Below, one piece after another: positions 1 to 13,500 of a stretch of DNA of 64,000 nt. Source of the DNA: Nematostella vectensis (Eukaryota > Cnidaria > Anthozoa > Actiniaria > Edwardsiidae); the NCBI RefSeq assembly GCF_932526225.1, contig NC_064048.1, positions 5,934,627-5,998,626 of the forward strand. The letters are read 5' to 3'. How positions within the stretch are numbered: the stretch's first letter is position 1; every line of letters starts with the position of its first letter. Position numbers and translations under genes: made by a program. The notes beneath the pieces were generated by a model that saw only the letters and a list, made by a program, of their open reading frames with translations, ran no database searches and was not told the origin of the DNA.

Positions 1-45
1 TTTTCACTTGCTTAGTAAGCGGAGATGTGGCAGCAGGTAACATAC

Positions 46-3000
46 CTGTGGATTGGGGGTTCTTGGTCTCTCTCGGTCTAAAGGAACCAGCCTCTGACTT
101 GTGGGATTCCTGTGCACGGGTAAACAGTCTTAAGCTGCAGACTCACTTTACCAATTGCACAGAAAATATATTATCTTAACTATGCCACTTCCTTGGCTGT
201 CCCGCGACATACAAAGAAAAGAGGCCCAAGACTTTGCAAAAGAAACACATCTTTGGCTGAGTACATACAGTATGTAGTAGCTTACCGCTTTGTTCTGGCT
301 GACTGTAGTCTATACAAAACGTGCTCTGACATTTTCCCGCCAAATTTGGATATGCGTGATGCAACAGTGCTACTTGAACCAGGTCTTGCCTGAAGCGAGA
401 AATACACCAGATAAGGACTCTATACATTGGAAAAAAAAAAACTCATTACATCGAAACACCCACAAATATGGAATCTGTGCAGCAAATAAAGATTCCTGTG
501 TTATTCAAATACACCAATATGAACTCTGTGCATCCCAACACACCTAATAAAAACTCTGTATACGCCTATTTCACAAAACGTTGTCAGTGAAAATGGCAAA
601 TGACCTTTGTCAGATGGCAGTTCTACGACAGAAAGGGCTACTAGATCCCAAAATACTCGTTCCAAATTCAGAAAAATATAAATAAAACATACAAATATCC
701 ATTGAATATAATATACGGTTCGGATATCGCTTTAATTTACTTATCACCTTTTTTTTTTTTTACAAATAATTGCTACCAATAAGCCCCTTTCGGTCGTAGA
801 ACTGCCATTTGGCAATTGCCATTCGCCGTTCGCACTGAAAACCTTTATTTAAACAGTGTATTCAAACAAACCAAATATGAACTCTGTGCATTCCAACACA
901 CCAAATAAGGACTTTGTACATTCAAACACACCAAATATGAACTCTGTGTATTCCAACACACCAAATAAGGACTCCTGTACATTCAAAAACACCAAATAAG
1001 GACTCTGTACATTATAAAAAACACCAAATAAGGACTACTCTGTTCATTCAAAAACACCACATAAGAACTACTCTGTTCATTCGAAAACACCACATAAGAA
1101 CTTGGAGCAAAGCCTGCTTGCAGGCGTTAACTGGCTCATAATCGAAACAAATGAAAATGGAGTTAATATCACTGAACAATCAATACACAAAGACAGAGAT
1201 TGGAAAGGAGAAATACTGCAAAAAAAGTGTTCAAGTACCTGTATGTAAGGTGTTCCTTCACGACTTTCTAACGTGCTAAAAAAAATTAATATTCACGATA
1301 TGATTCTGATAACATAATCGCCCTTATTATTACCAACATCAATGTGATTAAAACTTAACTTTATCATTTAAAGCCGCATTGTCACCAGTTTACTTCCGGT
1401 CGATTACTTTACAATCTCCGATGATTTTTAACGGAAAACGAGGAAAATATTGAAAGCAGTGTGTATATTGCAAGTTTCTTCGAGGATGTGATTGATAATT
1501 TAGAGCGGATGGGATGTTAAATATCTCGGATTCTAATAGATTCTTTTGTCTTTTAACGGTTGAGTTTGCGTCGGACCTCCGGAAGTGAACTGGTGACAAT
1601 GCGGCTTTAATCATTAATACAAACATCATCGTTTTCATCATCAATATAATCAATTCACACTTGAATTATCACTTTAACCATCATTACTACTACCACCACC
1701 ACTATCTTAAGATACGAACACCACCATAATCATCACCACAATCACCATTATTACCAACAACACCATCATCTTAGAGATGACCACCACTATCATCATCACA
1801 ACAATAACCATTACTACCAACTACACCACCATAATCATCACCACCACAATCACCATTATTAACAAAAAAAACATAAACTTAGAGATGAACACCACTATTA
1901 TCATCACTATAACTACACCCTGCACCATTGTCTATGAGTTGACCACCACTATTATCACCACCACAACTACACCCTGCACCATTGTCTAAGAGATGACCAC
2001 CACTATTATCATCACTACAAGTACACCCTGCACCATTGTCTAAGAGTTGACCACCACTATTATCATCACTATAACTACACCCTGCACCATTGTCTAAGAG
2101 TTGACCACCACTATCATCATCACCACTACAAGTACACCCTGCACCATTGTCTAAGAGTTTACCACCACTATCATCACCACTACAACTACACCCTGCACCA
2201 TTGTCTAAGAGTTGACCACCACTATTATCATCACTACAACTACACCCTGCACCATTGTCTAAGAGTTGACCACCACTACCATCATCACCACTACAACTAC
2301 ACCCTGCACCATTGTCTAAGAGATGACCACCACTATTATCACTACCACTACAAGTACACCCTGCACCATTGTCTAAGAGTTGACCACCACTATCATCATC
2401 ACCACTACAACTACACCCTGCACCATTGTCTAAGAGTTGACCACCACTATTATCACCACTACAACTACACCCTGCACCATTGTCTAAGAGTTGACCACCA
2501 CTATTACCATCACCACTACAACTACACCCTGCACCATCATCTTAAAGATGACCACCACTCACTGGAAAGTGGCCGCAGAGGGTGCTCTGTGCTGAAGTGC
2601 CAATGATTTGATCATCATCACATCCTTTAGGCCCTTCATATCCAGAGGGGGGTTCAAACCAGTTGCTGTTCGCAGACGCAGCTACAAACAAGCAATGGAT
2701 GTCACATATAACTCTCAAATCTCAAAAAGGGCGTATTGGGAAGATTACACAGGGTAACCAGAAATGGGAGCATAGGTTCATGGTATACAGGATACCCAGA
2801 AATATTGGGTACATAGGAACATAGTATACAGGAGATCATTATCCAGAAACATAGGATACAGAGGTGCATCATACAAAGGACACAAAAACATATCCTAGAG
2901 GTACATCTAACCTAGGGTACCCAGGGATATGGGGGAAGTAAAACGTCAGGGTACCCAGAAATATAGTGGTTTTGTCTTACCGATGGTACCAAAATAAATG

Positions 3001-6000
3001 GGGGAAAGGGTACCCAGATGTGATGTGTAGAGACAAGGAAATGGGTCTCTTTCCCTCTACCCTCCCCAATGTTAAGGCATACATATCACTTGATGGTGAC
3101 TTACATTTATAGCTGAAAGAGCTTTCAGAGAAAATCCAAATAAGGAGAAGGGGGATGTGTCCATATGCTAAGTGTCCCACTCTATGTCGCTGGGGATTGC
3201 AGGTATACGATGGAGATGCATCTTACACAGGGTACCCAGATACTTGGGGAGGCATATTTTACATAGGGTAGCCAGATATATATTGGAAGTGCATCTTACA
3301 CAGGATACCCAGATATATGGGGAAGTGCATGTTACACAGGGTACCCAGATATATGGGGAAGTGCATGGTACACAGAATACCCAGATATATGGGGAAGTGC
3401 ATGTTACACAGGGTACCCAGATATATGGGGAAGTGTATGTTGCACAGGGTACCCAGAAAATATGGGGAAGTGCATCTTACACAGTACCAGGATATACGGG
3501 GGAGGTATACTACTTCTACAGGATAGAAAAAATTGGAGGTGGCAAATTTCTTTTTTATGACAGGTATCTGGTGATAAAGCAGTACAACCTTTCCAGAGAA
3601 CATAGCAAGACTTTCGTGTATGTAAGAAATGTGCAATTAAAAATTGAACCCAGAATTAAAGAAGAGTTATATCTAATACACACTACCCAGAAATATGGGA
3701 AAATGCACTGATCGGGTGCAGGGAGTTGTTGCCTATTTGCGTAACACCTTGACAAAGTTGCCCAAAGGCACTGAGAGTTACCCTGCATGATGATTGTTGC
3801 CTTAAGTCCCTGAGCGTTGACCAGAGCTTTGACATGGGCATTGACCTGAGAGTTGACCTGAGCATTGACCTGAGAGTTGACCTGAGAGTTGACCTGAGAG
3901 TTGACCTGAGAGTTGACCTGTGCGTTGACCTGACCTCATTTCATAAAAGCCAAAACCGTTGTTGTTTTTGGAGGACACTCAAATAGTTACCAGTTGCACA
4001 TATGGTCTACTCTAAACAGGGTTCCTAAGGAAGGCCAACTCAGAAATAGCTAAATTCATATTGTGTAACCTCCTTTCCTAAAGGTCTTCCTTTTACTAGC
4101 CCTGCTTTCACTAGAAACAATACACTTCACTCACTTGTGAAGGAAAGTGGCTGATTCTTGAGCTAACATCCCTGGATATTGGTCTAAGTGGGCTATCAAC
4201 TGCTCGCTCCTGTTGCCTTACAGCATCCGGCAGGTAGTGAGGTAGTTTATCTAAAAAAAAAAAAATAAACAAATGAATACATTAAAAATTAACATTTTGC
4301 AAATGCTCGATAAAATTTTAGAAGAAAGACATTTCATACAAATCATACTTTACCTCGTAAAAGCTTTTGTGAATATATTGATAGTAAGCTCCTGAGCCAT
4401 AGCACCATCTGGAAATATAGAGATTTAACTTTAAAAAGTTTAAGTAAACTAAAAACAGTAAGAATATAATACAATGATGCGGAAAGAGAATCTGCAAAAG
4501 TGATCAGTACATCAAGATTTTATCTAAGTAAGATAACTTTACATATAATTTACTTAATAAATGAGGATTGTACTAAGTGGGACAAAAATGTTGATTGATC
4601 AGCTCCTTTCAACTATGTTTGGTGTGAGTGCGATTTTCAATAGTCTGTGAGCTCTCATACAGTAAATAATTTCCAACTACTAGACCCCTTCCTGGCTTCC
4701 ATTAATCAAACTTAAGGAATTACATTGGTTCAGTTTTATTGGTCATCGCCTTGCAGAGAGGTGAAACAATTTGAAACCATTTCAGTGCTAGCCAATGACC
4801 CGGAACATTGTGCACCCCCTGTACCCGAGCTATCTAATATTTCATTCGATATAAATGATATATTATCGGTTATCAGGGGGCTGGACGCCAGTAAAGCTTC
4901 TGGACCAGATAACATCCCCGTCAGATTACTAAAAGAGACCGCGGCTGTGATTGCTCCCTCTCTTTGTCAGATTTTCAATAAGTCTATCAAGCTTGGCAAA
5001 TTTCCTTCTGAATGGAAAATTGCTCATATCGTTCCTGTTTACAAGAAAGACTCTGCTCAACAAGTTGAAAATTACAGACCGATATCACTCTTGTCTGTTG
5101 TGTCGAAAATTATGGAACGTTGTGTATTTAATAAGATAAGAGAGAGGGTGCACTGCCTCATCCAGAGGTGTCAACATGGGTTTATTGCAGGCCGCTCTTG
5201 TGTCACCCAGCTGGTGGAAGTCCTTGACACTATTGGCTCTCACTTAGACAATGGGAACCAAATTGATGTTGTATACCTTGATATGTCAAAGGCTTTCGAT
5301 AGAGTAAGCCACCGTATGCTAACACGGAAACTAGTCCAATATGGTTTTGGCGGAAATCTGTTGAAGTGGTTTACATCATATATCAACAATCGGAGCCAAC
5401 GCGTAGCTATTCCAGGGGGGGTCTCAACATGTCAACCTGTGACTTCCGGCGTCCCGCAAGGGTCAATTCTCGGTCCTATACTGTTCGTCCTCTTCGCAAA
5501 TGACTTGCCAGATTCAGTTTGCTCATGCAGTGTTGCGACATTTGCAGACGACACTAAGGTCTTTAATGTTATCAACTCGGCGGACGACACGGATGTGTTA
5601 CAATCTGACCTGAACAGTCTAAATGGCTGGGCGGCATCGACAGGCATGACATTTAATCAAACAAAGAGCAAAGTCATGCGGGTTTCGCGAAAGCGTAAAC
5701 CAGTTCTCAAAACATATTCGCTTGGTGGTTTGCCTTTAGCCTGCACTGAGACGGAGAAGGATCTCGGCGTCTGGATGTCAGACGACCTCTCTTGGACTAA
5801 GCAAGTTGACGAGGCATGTAGTAAGGCCAACAGGACGCTGGGGTTCGTTAGAAGACACTCAAGATCCATAAAGAAAACCAACATAAGAAGATCGATGTAT
5901 CTCGCCCTAGTACGTCCTCACCTAGGATACGCAACACAACTGTGGGCACCGCAGACAAAGGACCTGATTAGACGAGTTGAAAGAATCCAAAGACGAGCTA

Positions 6001-6644
6001 GCAAGTACATGTTAGGACTCCCATTTAGATGCAGCCAAACATACAAAGAAAGACTTATTCAACTTAAATTATTGCCACTATCGTATTGGCACGAATATTT
6101 GGACATGTCATACTTTTATAAAATCATAAATGGGCTTGTCAATATTAATCCATCAATTGTTCCCAAAGTTCGCTCAGTCCGTCCTACTAGATCATCTACA
6201 AACTCAAGCGCACCACAATTCTTCGCTCGCAAATGCAAAACTTCTGCTTTTCAAAAATCATATTTAAACCGTTGTACAAGAATATGGAACACTCTCACTA
6301 ATTTGTTAAATAGTTCTAGCTACTCTGACCATGCTTCTTTCAAGCGCGCTTTATTAAATTACTACTTAAATGCTCTTTCGATAACTTACGATCCAGAGGA
6401 TCCGCGCTCATGGAAATCTGTCTGCCTCACCTGCAATCGGGCCAGGGTGCTAACGCACCAAATTTCATGTTGTTTCTAATTTAGTTTTTGTGACCTTGTA
6501 ACTTTTACACATTTTAAACTCGGGTCCGCCGTAATTGGCCTAGCTGTGGCGGATACCCTGCCCTTTCGTTATTGTATGTATTTATGTTCTGTTTCTCATG
6601 TATAACGTATTATGTATGTGTATTTTTTTTTTCTCCGTGGGCAA

Positions 6645-6682
<38 letters not shown>

Positions 6683-9600
6683 AAAACACTCCAAGGGTTT
6701 CGAATGGCAGAAGCCAGAAGGTGATTAATCTATTGGAATTGATTGGCAAGGCTTTTGAAAACAGAATATTAAAAACTGCAGAAAATAATGCATCCTCCCC
6801 CCAAAACTGGTCCCCACCAAAACTGTTGACCCATTTTGCAAAATTCATATCCTCTTTTGCGTCTATGGGTGCATACCAGTTAACCTCTTGGCAGCCACGC
6901 CTATTCCCCCCTCCCCCTCAAACCAATGTTATTCACTTAGGGCTGAAACTCAGCTACTGCAAACTAATGATAGGCGTTCAACATTGGCAAGGAGGGGAAC
7001 ATTTGTGTAACAAACATGATTGCTAGACCTGGGATTTTGTGAAGGTGTAGCATTATCAGTGAATGGGTCAACTAGTTTTGGTGTGGATTGCAGCCAACTG
7101 TACCTCCCCCCATATCAAGTCAAACATTTGGCTGGTAAGCATCTCTTTGGCACAGGCATTGGGCGTCACAGGTGGCAGGCCAAGCCGACGGTTCCTTCTT
7201 CGCCTGTGCTTACTCTTGAAAGTCACCATCTCTTCATCGCTACACGGAAAGAAAGATAACCATCAGTTTGTGCAATAGAGAGTTTTTCATATTTTATTCA
7301 GAGTAGTACAGGAGAAGAGAAAAGGTCCTTTAAAGGATCTTCAAAGTAGTACAGACCAGTCAAAAAATGAAAACCATCAGTATAGAGGGTTTTCCTATGT
7401 CGTTTTCAGCTTTAAATCTGCCACCCAAATTTCTCAAACATTAATTTTTCGGGTATGGTCATTTGTGGTTGTTATACAAAGTCAGGGCAGCCATGGCAAT
7501 GAAACAATTAGTTTATCTTTACAGTGAAGGGCAATCACAACAGTTTGGGTAGGAGAAAAAAGGAATCGCTTTCTGTGGTTACTTACAGTGCAGGGCAGTC
7601 ATAAGCAAAGAACTCCTCAAACTCTCCATCTTCATCAATAACCTCCTCCTCCAGATCTGCATACAAATTCTCCCCATCTGAATCTGGGAACAAAACTCAA
7701 TTAGCGTAATGATTCGAATAAGCACCGGGGCACATATTTCATTTCCGGGTCTTGGGGGGCATATTGCAGAGGGGCGGTTATTGGGGAGGGGCACTTATTT
7801 CATTTCGACAGAGAATACCAGCTTCTGAATCGATAAACAAACAAACTTTATTTGGGATAACCTGAGGCTACAGTAAAATGCTGTTAGATTGTTAATAAAT
7901 CAATGACTACCGTATATTGTGGTAATGTAAGAAAGTCAATGGGGGCTAAATAAAAGGAAGATTTACACCATTCAAGTGGTGCTTATGTTGGAATATTTTT
8001 ACGGTGGAAGAAAGGGGGTGCTTATTGGGCCCTTATTCCAAAATTTGAGTTCAAAGGGGGAGCACTTATTGGGTAGGGGGTGCTTATATTTATAGAAGGG
8101 CGCTTATTCGAATCATTATGGTAGTACTAGTACAAATTGGTCATGCTTTCTCATGAAATCTTACCAATCACAAATCGGTCATTTTGTGTGATGGGCGAGG
8201 GATCCAAGTGAAAACCTTCCACCAACAGCCTGCAATGGACACAATGGTCACTCTTCTAATGGGGGTTAAGTCATGTTCATTGTAGAAATAAGCAAATTAC
8301 AGATTAAAATGGGCTATAAAAAGATAGTCCTTGCTCAGAAGAAAATAGCCCTGTACTAGATGCCAGGGTAAGTATAATGTAGATGCCATGATAAGTACCT
8401 GTATATGCCCAACCTCAATGTGCCCTACTGTTTCCATCCCTCGAAGTGCCCTGTCTACCTCTGAAAATACCCTATCAACCCTTGAGAGGGCCTGTCTACC
8501 CCTCAATGTGCCCTATTGTTTCCATCCCTCAAAGTGCCCTGTCTAACGCTGAAAATGCCCTATCAACCCTTCAAAGGGCCTGTCTACCCCTCAAAGCGCC
8601 CTGTCTACCTCTGAAAATGCCCTAACGCTGAAAATGCCCTATCAACCCTTCAAAGGGCCTGTCTACCCCTCAAAGTGCCCTGTCTACCTCTGAAAATGCC
8701 ATATCAACCCTTGAGAGGGCCTGTCTACCCCTCAATGTGCCCTGCCTACCAGGAGGAACCCCTGTCTACCTATGAAAGCCCATTGCCTACATACCCCTGA
8801 GTATCCAGCATACTGATGTCTTCCATATCTTCCAGCACCGAGGTCTGTGGTCGGTAGTTGTAGACACGTGGATCATCAGGCGGTAATGGGACATATTGTG
8901 TTCCCTCATCTTGAGGGTGAACACTTTGAACACCACAAATCCTGACGAACATGCAAAATAATAATATAAATGCCTTTTGCCATACTAAGTCACAATCACT
9001 ATTTTTCAACTCAATGCAATGATTTTACCCTCCATCCCCCATTAAACTCAAAATACCTTTTTAAAAAAAGGACTTAAAAATAAATTATCTTTCTGAATAT
9101 GGCAAAAAACCAAAACTAACAACATGCTCACAAACACAAGCTCGACCCTGGACTTTTTATCTGACCCTGGACTTTTTATCTGTCCCTGGACCTTGATTTG
9201 CAAAGTTTCAGATACCTTAGATGTGGAAACTTCGTACACCACTCCTGACACTCTAAAAGCAGTTGTGAACTCCCTAAAGATGGCAATGATTAAACAGTAA
9301 GAACACGATTTTTTTGATTTTATATAGTATCTAAACTTACTAGCTTACTGGTTATCCAGTGTTTTTCCTTGTTATCGGCATAATATTTTCATTATTTTCA
9401 TAGGCTCTCTTACCATTAAACCCTTTTCCTTCAAACAGCATGTTGTTGATCTCATCAAACATTCGCTGGACTGTTGCTGAGGCTTGTCTGTCAAATTCCT
9501 ATAAAAAACAACAACAAATATAAACAACACATCATAGTTAATGATGATATGACATTCGTACTGTAAATCACATGCTTCGATTGGACAAGGGTCCATGTGT

Positions 9601-10513
9601 TATTAGAGCACACACGCACACTTAGCAGCAGCATGAGCACACGCTCCCCAAAACTATATTATATTTGTAACTTAGTATAACACAAATAGATATTATTCTT
9701 TTGTGCATCTGTCCTCTAATAGATACACAGAAGACTTCACAGCATGTCACGAGCAACAGTGAGGCAGTCACTTGTGACTGCATACTTTTTTGTCCGTGAC
9801 GCACTGTGATGTCATCTATGCATCTAGGACAAAAGCACACAAAAATGAGATCCAGCCAGGTTGTTAGGCAATTATCCTTGTTATTAGGCAACTGGTTCTT
9901 TAATGGCTTATGTATGTATGGTGGTTGCCTAGTGGAAGATTGCCTTGGTTGCCTTATGTCTGGATAGCCAATACAACCTCAAATGTTGTCGGGTAAGTTA
10001 CTGTATAGTATAAAGTAAAGGGAAAGCCCTCTAATTTATAAAGTCTTCATAAAGGTCTTAATTTTAACTGCTTGGTTTGCTATTGTAGTGGTACAGTAAG
10101 TTAGCAAAAATGGAAAAATCAAGCCCTGGATATCCTTCTAAATCAATGTTTTCTGTCTAGCTTTAAACTTATTTTGTATTTACCAAACACACCACTATTT
10201 CTTTTGAAACTCCAAAAGGTGTTAATAAGGAAAGAATTACATAGTACTCACATCATCATTGCCCCATGAGTATACACTACTGCGCCCTGTCAAATTTCCA
10301 GTATTTGTCGACCAAGAGTTGGATGCCCATAAACTATTGTTAAGGCTATTGGTGTGATCAGTTGTTGGTGATGACCGTCCACTTGTGTCCGATGTCCGAT
10401 AACTGTTAATGGCCTCACGGACAGTCTCTAGATATGAGAGAGGCACTGATTCTTCTGGCCTCTCAGGGAGGGGGTGAAGGGTTTCAAACCCACCTCTAGA
10501 GGAGAAGCCACGA
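46..10513 (-). CDS. FAM149-like: FAM149-family protein (DUF3719), partial gene of 11 exons
   Basis: Exons in transcription order are 10513-10252, 9498-9414, 9273-9216, 8941-8795, 8229-8165, 7683-7587, 7239-7104, 4408-4354, 4250-4135, 2681-2563 and 134-46. All are bounded by AG/GT and every junction keeps codon phase. Family hallmarks appear in order: YSWGNDD joined to EFDRQASATVQRMF, then LLLECQEWCTKFPHLR (the conserved W and H of DUF3719), LRICGVQSVHPQDEG, EEEVIDEDGEFEEFFAYD, and MFDLIWGE joined to MVLWLRSLL. This is the pattern I recall for human FAM149B1, a ciliary protein linked to Joubert syndrome. Both ends are missing: upstream exons should lie beyond 10513, and the last exon seen ends in an open donor at 46. 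The 5' part is Ser/Thr-rich. A LINE lies in the 7104-4408 intron. Paralogue A versus B is not resolved. The family call is strong; the function is taken from the vertebrate homologue. Confidence 0.85.
380..1110. repeat. Degenerate ~30-bp minisatellite interrupted by a MITE
   Basis: The stretch consists of diverged copies of a roughly 30-bp unit containing CCAAATAAGGACTCTGTACA and the variant CAAATATGAACTCTGTG. It runs from about 390 to 560 and resumes from about 860 to 1110. A TIR element is inserted between the two halves. It lies in a FAM149 intron and shows no coding potential. Confidence 0.75.
563..858. mobile_element. MITE with ~40-bp terminal inverted repeats (family 1, copy 1)
   Basis: The left end, CGCCTATTTCACAAAACG followed by TTGTCAGTGAAAATGGCAAATG, matches the reverse complement of the right end around 800-858 imperfectly. 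Both ends contain a CAGTTCTACGAC/GTCGTAGAACTG subterminal block. TA flanks both sides (561-562 and 859-860), consistent with a TA target duplication. The element splits the surrounding minisatellite, which shows it inserted after that array formed. It is non-autonomous, with no ORF. A second copy lies at 31786-32031. Confidence 0.7.
1640..1900. repeat. CAT/CAC/ACC trinucleotide-rich microsatellite tract
   Basis: Imperfect ATC, ACC and ATT triplets run continuously into the adjacent 54/57-bp minisatellite. The short Thr/Ile-rich reading frame here is a by-product of the triplet repeat. Confidence 0.75.
1895..2560. repeat. 54/57-bp minisatellite, 12 units
   Basis: The block CTGCACCATTGTCT starts at 1920, 1974, 2028, 2082, 2139, 2193, 2247, 2304, 2361, 2418 and 2472, with a variant at 2529. 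Spacing is always 54 or 57, so length changes occur in whole triplets inside an ACCACTATT/ATC tract. It ends just before the donor of the FAM149 exon 2681-2563, so it is intronic, not coding. Confidence 0.85.
2740..3500. repeat. 36-bp minisatellite
   Basis: The unit contains ACACAGGGTACCCAGATATA and GGGGAAGTGCAT. The ACCC element falls at 3307, 3343, 3379, 3415 and 3451, giving a period of 36. More diverged units extend left to about 2740. Because 36 is a multiple of three, both strands stay open over several hundred bases; these are repeat-encoded frames within an intron, not a gene. Confidence 0.8.
3815..3935. repeat. 12-bp tandem repeat (GAGAGTTGACCT)n
   Basis: About nine near-identical 12-bp units built on GTTGACCTGAGA. 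Intronic. Confidence 0.85.
4716..6680 (+). mobile_element. 5'-truncated non-LTR retrotransposon (LINE; CR1/L2/Jockey group)
   Basis: One open frame (from an in-frame stop at 4713 to the stop at 6477-6479, ~580 codons) encodes a LINE reverse transcriptase. Visible motifs are SGPDNIPVRLLKE, NYRPISLLSV, YLDMSKAFDRVSH (~5270), SGVPQGSILGPILF and FADDTK (active site, ~5541), followed by the connection region and a C-terminal segment. The apurinic endonuclease and ORF1 expected upstream are absent, so the copy is 5' truncated and not autonomous. A ~170-bp 3' UTR leads to CAATAAAAA and a poly-A run of about 30 bases, typical of target-primed insertion. It lies antisense within the FAM149 intron between exons ending 7104 and starting 4408. 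The lack of any stop in ~1.75 kb suggests a fairly young insertion. The clade is uncertain. Confidence 0.9.
8395..8780. repeat. ~60-bp complex minisatellite
   Basis: Phrases such as CCCCTCAAAGTGCCCTGTC and CTCTGAAAATGCCCTATC recur about six times in variable order between two FAM149 exons (8795 and 8229). It is intronic and non-coding. Confidence 0.75.
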
Positions 10514-13500
10514 CTGCAATAAAAAATACAAAGAAAATAGTTATCAACAATATTTATTTGGATAATGCCCCCCAAAAGACACCAATAACAAATTCTTACT
10601 AGGACCTTCTCAATCTGCCAAAGTTGGTCAAAATCATTGTTTCCTGTTCCAAGTTAGTTTATAAAGCCAATGAGAATTTTTTACCCCCAAAACAGAATAA
10701 ATATTAAGGTGGCATTTACAAAAAAGCAATTAATCATTTTCCTTATTGAAGTAGCAAATCCTGGCAAAAAAAAACAGCATTTCTTAATTGTTAATTTTCT
10801 TTAATACATTAAAATCTGGCTGATTTGTGTTATAAGTAAATGTCAAAAATCATCCCTAAACACATAACACCGTTCAATGTAGAAAAATGAGAATGTGATA
10901 GCAAAAAGCACTTTTTTCCCTCTGTATTATGTGAGATCCCACAGAAATACTTCTCACCAGACCGAGTACTGCACATTAAAACAATAATTATTGCAACTTT
11001 ATTGAAGTATGTTAACTGAAGTAGAACACAATTTACTTGGTATTTTAAAACAATTTTGAAATGTGACAGATGATTTTTTTTAGAAAAATCATTGTAAAAT
11101 AAGTAAAAACAGTCATACATAATAAATTAGAATTGCCAATAATAAGTGCATATTATTTTATGAAAAAAGGATTAGGGTCAAATATAAGATTAATGTCTAA
11201 GATGTTATTTGTATGTGACAATTAGACTTTGTTGACTTTTACAATATCTCAAAGTTTTCAATAAATTTACAGTGAAAAGACTTTGTCAAGCCTTTTTTTT
11301 CTTGTAACATTGAAATCCACTGTAAGCAAATACAATCAAATCATTGGCTACAAAAATTGCAGGATAAATCATAATTCATTTCAAGAGATATTAGGGGTGA
11401 CTAGCTTTAATTACAATGCAGGAAGTTCAAAATAAACAGCCTACAGCATTACTGTTACAGTAATATATTTTTTTTTAAAAAGCATGGATTAAATAAGTAT
11501 TGTCCTGAGAAAAATAATTTGAGCATCTAGAAATCCATATCAAGAATAAAATAAAAGGACATAGAATGAAAGAAATAAAGCATTTTACTGTAGGGGGCAT
11601 TTAAGCTTGGGTTACAGCAGAAACTACATTTTAACAACAAGGCGTGAAATGACTATCATATGTAAATGAATAACATTATTTACCCTTGAATATAAAGACC
11701 CTGCATCTTTCATAGACCCATCCACAAGCCATCATTATGTGAACTTGTTTTTGTGGTTGTGCAGAAGACAGATAAATATGAGAATCCACAATTCCATTTT
11801 CACATTTTAAATTATATCTAAGAACTCTTCAGGAAATCACATCCAAATCAGTTGAAGAAATTAATTCTGTCTCTGATTAGACATGTTTCTCTCTTGAGTG
11901 TCAACATGCGGCTGAGTAAACAACTCTGGCTCAAGTGAGTCGACTTTTCAGCAGAAAAGTAGTTCAGTATCAACAAGCTAAAAAGAGCACTATTATTAGC
12001 TAGAGAAAAACAAAATACTTTATATTAGATATTTTACAACAAATATATATTTTTTATTTCAGATTTTAAAATGTGAACGGATTACAAATTGAATGTGAAT
12101 GCAAGATTTGACCTAGTTTTGCTAGTTTTAGACAGAGAAATACACAAATACAAAATGCAGGAAAGTAATCAATCACAGGCTGAAAGGAAATGAAAAATTG
12201 TTACCTGACAACTGATGATTGTTTATATTGCAAGTATGGAAAATAAGGGAAATATTAAATAGATGTTGTTTATGAATAAGAAAATCCTTTTGATACACTG
12301 CGTGCAGTTTGTGAAAAAAAAAAGACTAGAATGAACCTGGAAATTAGAAAAAAAGATAATGAAAAAAGGAGAAAAAAAGAGAATGGATTAAGTAGAGATT
12401 AAATGTAAGTTTTCCACTGGCCTTAGTGTTGATGGGATCCATTCAACTTGAGGAAAATGAAGAGACTTAAAAGCAAACACTAAAAAAGACATTATCCTAT
12501 CCATATTGCAAGCACCTGGATCTAAGACACATCAAGTTCTATGGCTTCCTGAAGCCTTTTGCTAAATAATATTTTTCCCTCCCACAACTGATTACCTTTT
12601 AAAAACTTCATCACCCTAAAGAATTTGACAGGTGATTATTTTTTAAAAGAGGTTGAAATTTATGCAATTTAAGCAAAATAGAGAGCAAATTTAAAAAAAG
12701 GAAGCTAAATATAACTAAATATAATAAGAATAAAACGAGAAAGGTGGAAAGTTCTCTAAGTTGATATTTTTCACTGAAGATAACAGTAGTTGTGAATGAG
12801 GAATGGTCATCATATGTTTTATGTATTAGTACAAATATTATTATACCCTGGGGGTTTGTCTCACCCTAACTGAAATAACATATGCACATGTGTGTAGCAT
12901 CTAGGCATTACCTAAGACATGTGTTATATCTTGTTGTTACACTGACACAAGAAATTCAAATTACCTAGAGCTATACAGGAATTATTGTCCGAGGTTTAAG
13001 TTTACTAGGTTGTCTAAGGCATTTTCATGGATTTACAGATACAGATGCAGATGCACAGTGACTGTAACTGTGATGTCTTTTTTATCTCCTTTTTTTTAAC
13101 TTCTCAATGGTTGCTCATTTTTGTGACAGTTAAACCTGTAAACATTGAGTATAATGGCAGAGAATATGCATATTTGATTTTATTTAATCTCATTTTATGC
13201 TATATGCTCACATTTACCTTTTTGATTATCAATTTCACTGTCATGCTAGTGTTGTCCTACAGCAAAAAGCTTTATCATAGCTTTCCTCATTAGTATCTTT
13301 TTGTACAAAACAATACATTACCGCAGACAGACATATAGAGGGTAGTGAAGCAATATTTTAAAGACTGTGTGAAACATGTCCTTCCCTATTTGTGATTTTC
13401 TCTGGTGAGTTATTCAACAAGTTGTCTAATATTTACAAGATTCCCCACATAAAATTTACCAAAAAAAAGCTGCATCATACAAACAATAGTAAACCGAAAT

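Noticed and set aside
3172-3711. 179-codon open frame (and a 125-codon frame on the other strand)
   Set aside because: Both are generated by the 36-bp tandem repeat, whose period is a multiple of three; no splice or codon signal.
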